Assembly: GCA_013365365.1 (NCBI GenBank)
Contig: JABVXU010000112.1
Location: 1 to 64,000, forward strand
Length of the DNA: 64,000 nt
Reading direction: 5' to 3'
From: Cruorifilaria tuberocauda
Taxonomy: Eukaryota; Nematoda; Chromadorea; Rhabditida; Onchocercidae
The position numbers and the translations under genes are program-made. The notes beneath the pieces were generated by a model that was not told where the DNA came from, made no database searches, and worked only from the letters and a program-made list of their open reading frames with translations. Numbering within the stretch: position 1 is the first letter of the stretch; each line of letters begins with the position of its first letter. This document shows, piece after piece, positions 53,972 through 64,000 of this stretch.

Positions 53972-55130
53972 GATCATTTTTTGATCATCTCAGTCCTGTA
54001 TATTAGCTGTGGTAGAGTTAATATTTCAATTGAAAGAACTATTTGAATAAAGGCAAAATTGTGTAACAAATTTTATGTACATTTACATTTTGTATGACTA
54101 TAGATATGCAATTCCTTGAGGTTTCAAAATAGTTTGAGAAACTTTTCCGGAAATTTGAAGAATTTTTTATGTATAAATAACAAACTTTATGTCGTAAAGC
54201 TCACATTCGAAATATTGCACTGACGTAAATTCTGCAAAACGGAATTCGGATAATGATGAAAAGCCTTTCTTTAACGAAAAGGATGGACTTATTGGTGAAG
54301 GAAGTCAATATAAAATTCAGTTTTTCTGATGGCAATTTCTTCATTGAAAATATTGTCTAAGAAGTAAAAAATTTCTTACTACTCTTGAAAATTCATCACA
54401 TTTGAAATATGAATAAATAGTAAACTGGGCAATGAACTTAGGGTTAAAAAATTAGGTTATGTGGAATTGCTTGATCGTAATGTCACTCCATAATTGTTTG
54501 TCAAGTGTAATCGCCGAAATTTGTCCATCAATCCATAGAGAGAAAAAGAAAGTAAAGGATTGGAAAAACGTTTTATCTCTACCATTAACTTTTCAATTTT
54601 CTCCGATAAATAAATTTTGAAAAAAAATCTTTACATACATAAGTGGATCCATTGTTAATTTTCTTTTTATTCCACAAGCAAATTATTGAAATGATGGAAT
54701 ATTTGATCGTTAAAATAGGTCAATCCATTGATATATCCAGTAGTAAACGATGAATGAATGAATGAATCAAGAGATCGTTATGATTTCGTTTTGAATAATG
54801 TTTCATTTCACTTCATTCTCAGTTCTACCTTCTCTTCCAATTACTGTCAGCATTATGAATAATTCATTGCCATTTCACTACCGGATTTTTGTTACCTTCA
54901 ACTACATCCGAAAAACGATTTCGACAAAATCAAGTTGACATATCCTTCAGCTATTGCAATGCAATCATTTAGAATCCTTGCTATTTGCTTTGTTTTTATC
55001 GGTACAATTTTTGAATATTCGAAAATTTTATTTAATTAAAAAACAAAAAAAATTGCCTTCAAAAATTTTTGCTTTATTTCTGAAACTTATTATCGTATTT
55101 AGAAAATAATTATTCAATTCATTTTGAAGT
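53972..55130. other. Region between NDUFB3 and the unknown gene
   Basis: Beyond the NDUFB3 3' UTR no convincing complete exon was seen. A possible signal-peptide exon starts at 54959: ATG plus 13 codons (MQSFRILAICFVFI) and a GGTACA donor at 55001. Its phase does not fit the next exon. A short (GAAT)n run lies at about 54749-54765. Confidence 0.5.
54046..54051 (+). terminator. AATAAA poly(A) signal of NDUFB3
   Basis: Canonical hexamer about 75 bp after the stop codon, typical of short nematode 3' UTRs. Confidence 0.7.
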
Positions 55131-56703
55131 ATGAAAAAAAAGTTTAAATTATTCAGCGAAAAATTAATTTTTTGCACTTTTCACAGTAATTCCATTAGCA
55201 TAGATGCTACTAAATCATTGGGAGAAGTAGTGAAGCAGTTTACTGCTAATAATGATCGATGGATTGTCCCAAGAAATGGTCAAAATACAGTCATGTGGCA
55301 ACGCCAACTTTCTGGCAGGTTCTTTTAATCTTCAAACATTTCGAAAACTACAGAAAATTGATCAAAATTTATTCTTAAATTAATTGGTAAGATATTCGAT
55401 CCATTATTTTTATGTGATTTAAAAACTGTAAGTAACGTTTAAAGTGTTAAGCCTGATTAAACATTCCAACATGTTCTTTAAACAGAGAAGCTTTACATTT
55501 CTATCTAAAGGTGGTGATAAGATATATAACAAACAGACCATTATTGAGGAGCTACAACTCTTTTAAAGTAAATTTTAATTAATTTAATGATGATTATTCG
55601 AGATTTAGCGCATCAAGTATAATTAATTTGCTTAATGGTATCATACAAATAGTGAGCAGAAATCGACCAAATTCAACATTATCCAATCAATACGCACAAC
55701 AGGTGAATATATACTTATCTTGAGTATTTCAAATGGTACAATAGCTTTAATTATCGACAGTTATTTTTATTTTGAAAAACTTCCATCAAGTTTGTGTCTA
55801 ATGTAAGGTTTCTCATCAAATATGAACTAGCTTTCATTTAGTTCTGATTTCAAGTATTACATTAAAGCAAAATTTCACTTATAACCGGAATCTCAAACTT
55901 TTGATAATAATATCATAATTAAATTAAAGAAAAAAGATGAATCTTTCAGACTTCCATGAAACCGAAGCAATATTTTCAACCTGTAGGTAGAACAAATGAT
56001 TATATACAAAAACGCCAACCTTTGACTTACTTGGATACAGGTGGAAGTAACTTTGATCGCTTTATAGTATCAGAGAGAAATAATGATAATCCAATTTTAG
56101 ATTGGATTGTCGGCAAATTCAGCAGGCGAGGTAATTTCCGATAACTGTTTTTCAGATTTTATCGAATAACGATAAGACCATCTTTTATCTCATATTCTAT
56201 TTCTCTCTACAATCTATTCATTTATACTGAAAAAACTTTTAAAAAACTACTAAATATTTCAGATGTTGAAAATTTTCAAGAAATATATATATATAGAAAT
56301 TATAGTAAGACTTATAGTGTAATTAAATTTTAAGATTTGATAGAAATAAAGCTGGAAAAAGGTAGCAAATTAAACTTAATATTTCTTATGATAATTTTAA
56401 CTTTATCAGCCTGTTTTGATCATCCGGAACAATGATTATTCTTTATTTATTAAAATTATGCGAACAATATCTATGTTTTATGATTTGACTATTCCATCAA
56501 TCAAGTTCAAGTTCATAATAATTTTTTTAAACAAAATTTTAGGATTGGATTGGTCAAGCGGAAATCTACGATTGGTCAATGTACAAGGCAACAGTATATT
56601 CGGATCCGATCTAGTTGTACACGATCGTAGCGTTGAAATACCCCTCAAACAATGGCTTTATATTTTGAATTCAATTTTAAAATCAAGAACTAATTACACA
56701 TAA
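55131..56703 (+). CDS. Protein of unknown function, possibly secreted
   Basis: Four exons join in phase: 55131-55318, 55609-55702, 55950-56130 and 56543-56703, giving about 207 aa if the ATG at 55131 is used. No known domain was recognised. Visible features are conserved-looking segments such as SLGEVVKQFTANNDRWIVP, YLDTGGSNFDRFIV, DNPILDWIVGKF and VVHDRSVEIPLKQWLYIL, with no cysteines after the start region. The N-terminus is unresolved. An acceptor TTTTCACAG at 55186 could instead join an upstream signal-peptide exon (54959-55001), but the phases disagree by one base. The last three junctions are clean GT-AG sites in phase with non-random codon content, so the body is very likely real. Confidence 0.6.
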
Positions 56704-57268
56704 CATTAAGATGTCTAACAGTTATTATTATTTTTCCTTATATATGTTTGTTGATTAAAAACAATAACTTTTATTATAGAAGTATAGTGAATTAGTTAAG
56801 TTTAGCATATTTTTCATTTTAATAGTAGGAAATGGTACAACAATATGTATAAGCTTAATTTCAGTATACTCAAATTTTCCTTGGTTCTGCTTCTTAACTC
56901 TAATAACTTCAGATAACTTAATTTGTGAAGAATGTACGAACGGGTTTAATATTATTGATCTGTATGTATATTTCCATCAGTTATTACAATAACCTTAATA
57001 ATAAGCTTATTTCAACGTTGATTTTGCCGTTAAGGAAAAAATATATATGCATTGGGCTAATTATTTATTATTGCCTAATTATTTGTTATTGAATATTGAA
57101 TATAATTATGCCTAATTTTAAATTTCCAGCTTTGGAATCAGCGATAAAATGATATTGAAATATTTAACTTTTAATTCAAAATTCAAATAAATGAAAAATA
57201 TTTGAAATAATTTTTATACTTATTTTATGCGTAGAAACTTCGCGCAATATTCAAGGGAGAAAAAAGTA
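56704..57268. other. Convergent 3' region between the unknown gene and CPQ
   Basis: 565 bp of AT-rich sequence holding both 3' UTRs. No gene or obvious repeat was seen. Confidence 0.6.
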
Positions 57269-60200
57269 TCATAGCAATTCATCAGTACTTCCTCCCCAAT
57301 CGTCCATATTTGCGATTATATGACCCAAAACTGCAAAAATTGATGCCGTATATTCTAAATCTCCATCCTTGAATATCGTTAAGTAATCACCATCAGAATG
57401 ATGGAAATAGAAATAATAATCGACAAATTTATCAGGTAAATAATTAACTGCTGGTACACCATCTTTAGCCCAAAAAGTCACGTCACCCTGAAAATTGAAG
57501 TTTTTAAAATCAATAAAACTATAACTGTTTTCATTTGAATTTTAAACCATATCATGCATTGCTTCAGTAATTTGTTTTAATCTTTGCAAATCCTAATAAT
57601 TTTCAGTTTTCTACCACGAATAGTTCTGCATTTAAAACAAATTTACAAATTAGAAATGATTAAGAATTTGTAAATAAAATTAAGCAAATTGTAAATCCTT
57701 TTCACTCTATTTCTAGCTTGTTAGCATAAACTATCTATTAATTATATCATAAATTAAAAAATAGTTGTAAATTATATAGAAAACTTTTTAACTGAATAAA
57801 GTTACCATTTGATCAATGGTTTTTGAAATTAGGAAAAAAGATCAATAAGTTGCAATTTCCCTCTATTCCTTTTTTTCCAGGTCCATTAGCTAGAATTAAT
57901 TGCTTACCTGATTTGAACCTTCCTTCAATCCAAGTGGTATACCATGTTTGTTCATTAATCGTACTATTTCTTTCAATCGTTTCATCTTGAAAGAAAATAA
58001 AACTTTTTGTAAAAACTCAATGCCAATTCCAATTAGGGTTTCAATCAGTTAAAATATTGATTAATATAACTTCTTTGAAAGTGCTTAAATAATTTGTTAA
58101 CCTAATAAATTCATAAAATTCCTAAGAAACCTAATAATTCGTAATCAATTTGTAAAACCCTTAATAAATCTAATGAATCTAAATTTTAAAATTTAACAAA
58201 AACAATAAAAAGTTTTAAATAAACAAAATGAACTTACATGTTGTAAATTACCGCTGAACGAAAGACGTGAAAGCCAATTGGTCGGCTTAAATGCGCCTGC
58301 ATCCGTTTCAGATACAAAATAAAATGTATCATTCGTATGAGTGCTATAGTAATGTTTTGCGCCCAAATGTCCCTGTTCTTCCGCTGTCCAAAAAATACCG
58401 CGAATAGTTCTGAATTTGAAACAAATTTACAAATTAGAAATGATTAAGAAATTGTAAACAAATAAATTATAAACAAAATCAAAACAAAATAAAGCAAAAA
58501 TTAACAAACAATTCATGTGAAAATTTAATTTATTACCTGCAAAAAAAAATCGATAAATAAATAAACTTTTATTTAATTTTATTAAAGCATAAACTATTAA
58601 AGTTCTAATAAATAAAATTAATTAAATGAAAACAGTAAAAAATGAAAAAATTATTGTAAAGAATTATAGATATTAATTAAGATATAACGAATATATTTTA
58701 ATTTCATAAAATCATTGAAATAATAATTCAATAATTTAGAATGTTCATTATAAATAATATTTAATAATTATTTGTTGAATGATATAGTAATTATTATTGT
58801 AGTGATATAAAATAACATTTCATTAAATAATTGAGCTAAAATTAATCATCATTATTGATAAATTTTTATCATTTGATAAAAGAATTATTAATACCGTTGA
58901 TAAATAACTGATAAAAGTAATATTTACAAAAATTAAACCGTTATAATTATTAATATAAAAACAATAAACTGTTATAATTATCAATACAAAAACAATAAAC
59001 TGTTATAATTATTAATACAAAAACAATAAACTGTTGTAATTATCAATATAAAAATGATATTTATTGAAATTAATAGAATTTCATGACGAACCTTTTTGGT
59101 TCAAATGCAGCATTGTTTTTAGCTAATTGTTTTAATGAATGTAAAGCACTCCAAATAGCTGCACAACCACCGCCATCATCCATTGCTCCTTGTCCAACAT
59201 CCCAGCTATCAAGGTGTGCCGTTAGTAATACCACTTCAGAAGGTAATTCTTTGCCTAATTAACAAAATCACATTAATGAACAGGTAAGTAATAGGAATGA
59301 AAAGAACAATTTTCTCGCATAAATATTCAAGAAATGAACAAAAAAAAAAGAAGAAGAGTTAAACAAATATTTATATTTAAATATTCAAATATAAATATTA
59401 AAATTTTAAATATGCAAACTGTAAATATTCAAATATTCAAAAAATTTAAATTTTCAAACAAAAGAAATTTGATGATTTATAATTTTTTACTAATTTTTGG
59501 TCATTTCAATAAGTGCAAAAAAAATAAAACCAAAATTTTGAATTAGAAATTATGAAAAATTTTTAGGAAAAATAAATTATTGAATAAGCAACCGGTTATT
59601 TGAAAGATAAGATTTCTTGATGTTGTCAAATTTTCGCTATGTGATTTCATATTCATTCGAATTACAATTTTTTCACCATTCTGAAACATTCGATCGATCA
59701 TATCAGCTTGTTCGATCGTTAAAGATGCAGCTGGAATTTTTGCGCCTTCTGAAAAAAAAATTTTCTGGAAGAAAAAAAAAGATAGCTATCGATAAAAATT
59801 AATTTGTTAGATATAGGTAAATTAATTAATTAGTTCAGAGTAAGATAATGTTAAGATAATTTGGTCAGCTATACAACATGTTATTAAAATTTGAAAAGAA
59901 TGCATGAAGAATTTACAACATTATATTCTTCTAACTAACATTGAACTTATTTTCAACCTGCCACAGGTATGATTGATAGAAAAAAAAAGTTAGAATAAAA
60001 CACACACACACATCTATTCGAATACAACGTTGTTACAAAAATTAGAAAGAAATCGATGATGAAGTTGGAGCCTTACTTTTTAAATAAGTAAAACCATAGT
60101 AAACCGTAGTAAAGTAAGTAAAAGTTTTAAGTAAAACGGAAGATTTATGAATTTTTATTTGTATGGATAAAAAGGTTCGCTGAGAAAATTGTAAAATAAT

Positions 60201-62886
60201 TTAAAATAAAAGAATGAATAACTAGAAGAATGCATACCTGCACCACTACCGGTATGAGGTGAATTGATGGAAAATGATGCTATTGATTTTATTAAAACAC
60301 CAATAGCACCCAATGATTCGAAAAATTTTACTGATCGACGATATTTAACCGTTTCCGGATAACCTTTATATTCCTGTACCGTTACAACAATCTTTCCACT
60401 GATATTAGCATACTGAAAATGCAAATTATGCAATCGTAAATGAATATGAAATTTCCGCAATAATTAATTTACTAAATTCTTTGCTAATATTTTATCATTT
60501 ATGAAATTTAACTATTTTTAACTTAAAAAAGTTCAAATAAACATTAAATTTCAATTTCAATTATTCCCGGTTTGTGAATATAAGTTCTAAATACCTTGGC
60601 ATCATCAAGATCATGAATAACTATCACTTCTCCGGTTATATCAGCTTGTTCTGATCCACCAATAGCAAGCACATTAAGCCGTTGATGACGTGGTTCTTAA
60701 AAGTTAGCAGTAAAACAGATTTGTATGACAGAAAAAAAAAATGAATGAATGAAAAGTTTCTGATAGATATAATTGGAAGTAAATAGTTAATTAAATAGTT
60801 AATTAATTTATTATTAATCTTGATTTAATCCAAAAATATAATTTCAAAAGTAAGAACAAATTATCATTTTTATCATTTCGTTATCATTTTGCAAAACAAT
60901 CTCTCCAAAGAGCTCTAGAGGAAAGATAATAGAGTGATAAATGATGATAAAGCGATACAATGAGATAAGATCAAATCAACTTTAATTATTTCATCATTTC
61001 TAAGCAAATCAGAAAATATCGTATCATAAAAATTTCTTTCTTTTGCGGATAAAAGTTATCCTAAAAAGAAAAATTACTTGAGTTAAATTGATAAGTTGAT
61101 AAGCTGCAATTAAATTGATAAGTTTGACTTTTTCCTACATATTTCTTCTTTTACTTTTTGCTTTTTCTTCTTTCAGTGTACTTTTTTTTTAATCAATTAT
61201 TTCGATAATATATTTAAATCTTTTTTTAATACCAATTATTTCAACAATATCTTCTGCACGTATCCAAAATGGCAAATTTGGTACTTCTTCGGTGTGCACA
61301 TCATCGAATTCATTTTCCTCTAAGCTTTTCATCAAGAAATCGATCGCTCTAACAAGTTATAAAATTATGAAAAATTTTCCAATAGATATATTTGGGAATA
61401 AACAGTTAATTTATTTATTATTAATCTTGATTTAATCAAAAATATAACTTCAGAAGTGAAAACAAATTATCATTTTTATCATTTTGTTATCATTTTGCAA
61501 AACAATGAATAATAAAATTTTATCAATGAAATTATCAAATTATCAATGGAATTGCTGATATTTTCCAGTTTGATAATTATTAATTTGAAAAAAATTCCAT
61601 CAACTTCTCATATTTCTCTATTCTTTCTAATCATTTCTTAAAATCAATTTTAAAAAAAAAAAACAAAAAGATCACATTTCTAATTTTTTCATCAACGTTA
61701 TTTATCACTAAATAATATCATATCATATCATGTCATGTGCTTGTAAACTTATCTTTCTAATAGAAATTCTCAAAAAGAAATTTTCGAGATTTTCAAAATG
61801 CATGAATTAAAAAAAATCTTTCTTTTATCTTTTCTAAAAATTAAAAATTCATTTTAAATCTTAAGAAACTTACTCTTCCAAACTATCAGAACCAACCATA
61901 CGATGTCCAAAACCATCGACTAGCGTGCTAAGCCACCGATAAGCTAAACCGGTTCCATTACCCTTAGTAATATAACGAATCAGTTCGGTAACATCGTTCT
62001 CAAACTATAACAAATAGTTTTGTCCAAACAATAATGAATTGCATAAATTTGATATTTGAGTAAATAATTTCATTTAAATTTAACTAAAAATTTAATCAAG
62101 GAATGGATAGGTGTATAAAGTATTACTTATTAAGTAATGGATAGATGTAAAGTATTACTTCAAACTTAATTAATTTTTTTAAATTTAATTTTACAATTGA
62201 ATATTATATGTCTCGTCTAACTATAACTTATCCATATTTTGTAGTTTACAAATTTCATTTCTTTAAACAAAGCTTTAAATTCATCTAAAGAAAGAAAATA
62301 ATCAATTAAACAAACATTTGCTATCATTTATAAAAATCTTTTCACTGATAAGCGTTATCGTCATGTTTTAATTGATGGAATATATACACTTCAATTTACA
62401 AAAAATAAAAATGAAAATAATTTCGAACTATTCAAGCTGTTTTAAAAAATTAAACTCAAAATTTCTTTTTGATAAAATGAAGGCCATAATCTGAGAACGA
62501 ATATTAAATTGCTAAAATATTCCAATGAAATTAACAGAGATAATAACAAATCAGTTTGTGTTGTAGAAATTTGAAATTGAAGACATTTTCAATTCTTTCA
62601 TTTTCAAACTCATATAAATTTCAAATTCATAAATTTAAAAATTAGATGATATTTTTAGAAAACTAAAATTGTTCAGTTCTTTTTTAAGAAATAAGAGTTA
62701 AAATTAAATTTTAAATGCATAATAGAAAAAAAAGGTTAAGTTAAAAATTACAAATGAAACTTTTATCTGTTTAATTAATCAATATAAATTAGAAGAACAA
62801 ACCGTTTTGAAGATGTAATTTTGACCCGAAACAGTAAATACTGTTAGACTGATAAGGAAGAGAAGCGATAAGTAGTTGAAGGACAT
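57269..62886 (-). CDS. CPQ: Carboxypeptidase Q-like M28 metallopeptidase (plasma glutamate carboxypeptidase family)
   Basis: Secreted or lysosomal dipeptidase using two zinc ions. Ten exons join in phase to 464 aa (human CPQ 472): 62886-62803, 62004-61874, 61348-61233, 60695-60595, 60412-60238, 59748-59593, 59254-59092, 58409-58238, 57985-57908 and 57487-57269. A signal peptide covers residues 1-20 (SLLFLISLTVFTVSG). A CPQ-type N-terminal part follows (LSTLVDGFGHRMVGSDSLEE). The protease-associated region is SGKIVVTVQEY..YRRSVKFFESLGAIGVLIKS..SFSINSPHTG. Metal and catalytic residues expected for M28 are all visible: His268 and Asp280 in HLDSWDVGQGAMDDGGG, Glu319-Glu320 in FWTAEEQG, Asp345 in SETDAG, and a C-terminal His in FHHSDGD (421-422). 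It should be an active enzyme. Introns contain duplicated segments listed separately. Confidence 0.95.
57613..57680. repeat. Intronic copy of the CPQ exon 8 acceptor boundary
   Basis: About 67 bp closely match 58398-58465: CGAATAGTTCTG(C/A)ATTT, AAACAAATTTACAAATTAGA and AATGATTAAGAA. On the minus strand this includes a CAG acceptor and the first dozen bases of exon 8, after which similarity stops. It lies in the intron between exons 9 and 10. Confidence 0.88.
58935..59058. repeat. 31-bp minisatellite, four copies, in a CPQ intron
   Basis: Unit ACTGTTATAATTATCAATAC plus AAAAACAATAA, four copies with few changes, just downstream of exon 7. Confidence 0.9.
60760..60900. repeat. Direct repeat copy 1, in the intron between CPQ exons 3 and 4
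   Basis: About 140 bp: GATAGATATAATTGG, TTATTATTAATCTTGATTTA, AAATTATCATTTTTATCATT and CATTTTGCAAAACAAT. The second copy is at 61376-61506; exon 3 lies between them. Confidence 0.9.
61376..61506. repeat. Direct repeat copy 2, in the intron between CPQ exons 2 and 3
   Basis: About 130 bp, roughly 85-90 percent identical by eye to 60760-60900, with a shorter TTAATTAA part. Confidence 0.9.
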
Positions 62887-64000
62887 ATTCACTGCGTCAA
62901 ATACAAAATAAGTATACTTGAAATGAACTGATAATAAGATAAGAGATTAATGGTGCAAAATTCTTCTTATAGTTTATGAGAGGTGGAGAGAGAGAGAGAG
63001 AGAGAGGGAGGGAGAGTGAGAAAGAGGGAGCGAGGGATGAAATTCATTAAATTAGAGGGTGTAACTGAGGGAAAAGTGAGTAAAAATATTCTTGTTCTAT
63101 CTTTGCTCTCCTCAACTCTCCTAAATTTCACAATTGAATAATATTTTTTCCTGCGAAATTTCGATAATTTCAGATATCAAAAATGATGGGAAAAAAAAGA
63201 ACATTCTTTTACAGAGTCAACTTTTCAAAGAGTGAGAAAGAGGGAAAGAGGTAGAGAGAGAGAGAGAGTTAAATAGTTCATAATAAATTAAAAAAAAAAG
63301 TTTGTACTTTTTTTTCTTTTGACAGTTATAACATTAGCTTTTTTTGATTTATTTTGTTTTTTCACTGAAGAAAGAAAAATATAATATTATGTACACATAA
63401 ATAATAATAGAAAATATAAAAATTTCGCTTATTTGATTTATTATTATAATAATCAGTTATAATCATTAACTTTTTCATAATTATATTTATTCTGCAGTTC
63501 AATTGTAATCATTATTTTTTCATAATTTTGTTTATTTGATTTTGCATTTCGATTTTAATCATGATTTTTTTATATGTAACAGATATTTTTCAGGAAAAAA
63601 ATGATAAGAATTCCCAAAATTATCAATTTTTTATCTGATTTTGCATTTCAATCGTAATAACTTTTTCGTATTTAACAGATATTCATTGTTTTGAAAATTG
63701 TTAAAGTTATCAATTTTTTTGTTTTCCATTTAAACAGTTTATAACTTTGAAAAGATTTTCGTTTTTGAATAGATAAAACTGGATGAAAGAAAAATAATAT
63801 AAAGAATTGAAAATAAAATATCAAATGATAACATTCCTTTTATTTCCGTAAAATTAATTGTTCAGAATTTCAGTGCTTTGTGAAGAAAACAGCACAAAGT
63901 GATATCCTATATGTTTTGAACATAATTTAGCAATTTTCATATCTAAACTTCCTGTAGTTTATTTTAAGTATATAAAACGGTAAAAAACCGGAAAAGATAA
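62887..64000. promoter_or_regulatory. Upstream region of CPQ with GA-rich tracts
   Basis: No further exon was recognised. (GA)n or GAGAGGGA tracts lie at about 62985-63035 and 63225-63270, one about 100 bp upstream of the CPQ ATG and the other about 340 bp. The rest is AT-rich without recognised features. Confidence 0.55.

Noticed and set aside
59334..59802. Plus-strand frames of 61-70 residues
   Set aside because: They are antisense to CPQ exon 6 or lie in AT-rich intron sequence.

Overview
The window looks like nuclear DNA of a parasitic nematode. Filarial or related clade III worms fit best, but this is inferred from general features and not from a species marker. It is very AT-rich. The genes have many small exons with GT-AG introns, the acceptors are typically TTTCAG-like, and possible spliced-leader acceptors sit just before start codons. 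The proteins are clearly metazoan. A T/G-rich insert reads as a decayed nematode mitochondrial ND5 fragment. No rRNA, tRNA, CRISPR array or bacterial gene was recognised.

Layout. 1-6.65 kb: repeat-rich AT DNA with no exon I could support. 6.65-13.58 kb (minus): the 5' part of a polypyrimidine-tract-binding-protein (PTB/hnRNP I) gene, with six coding exons ending after RRM1; RRM2-4 must lie at lower coordinates, probably outside the window. 13.6-33.6 kb: a 20 kb gene-free stretch of minisatellites, trinucleotide arrays, a two-unit higher-order repeat and the mitochondrial insert. 33.6-37.9 kb (minus): a nine-exon secreted protein with three PAN/Apple-like domains around a Ser/Thr-rich middle. 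39.4-41.3 kb (minus): F-actin capping protein beta (cap-2). 43.7-50.6 kb (plus): a complete 23-exon class IA PI3-kinase catalytic subunit (age-1 orthologue, 1061 aa). 51.3-52.7 kb (minus): NUS1/NgBR, the cis-prenyltransferase partner subunit. 53.3-54.0 kb (plus): complex I subunit NDUFB3. 55.1-56.7 kb (plus): an unrecognised protein, possibly secreted. 57.3-62.9 kb (minus): a ten-exon secreted M28 metallopeptidase of the carboxypeptidase Q type. 62.9-64 kb: its upstream region.

Exon chains were built by hand. Except at the start of the unknown gene at 55 kb, all joined exons keep phase and give proteins close to family length. The genes do not form one pathway. They cover RNA processing, actin capping, insulin/PI3K signalling, dolichol synthesis, respiration and two secreted proteins. 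cap-2/age-1 and NUS1/NDUFB3 are divergent pairs; age-1/NUS1 and the unknown gene/CPQ are convergent. No novel multi-gene system was found. The most unusual content is the repeat architecture, the mitochondrial insert, a perfect 15-bp inverted repeat, and several odd exon or splice-site arrangements.
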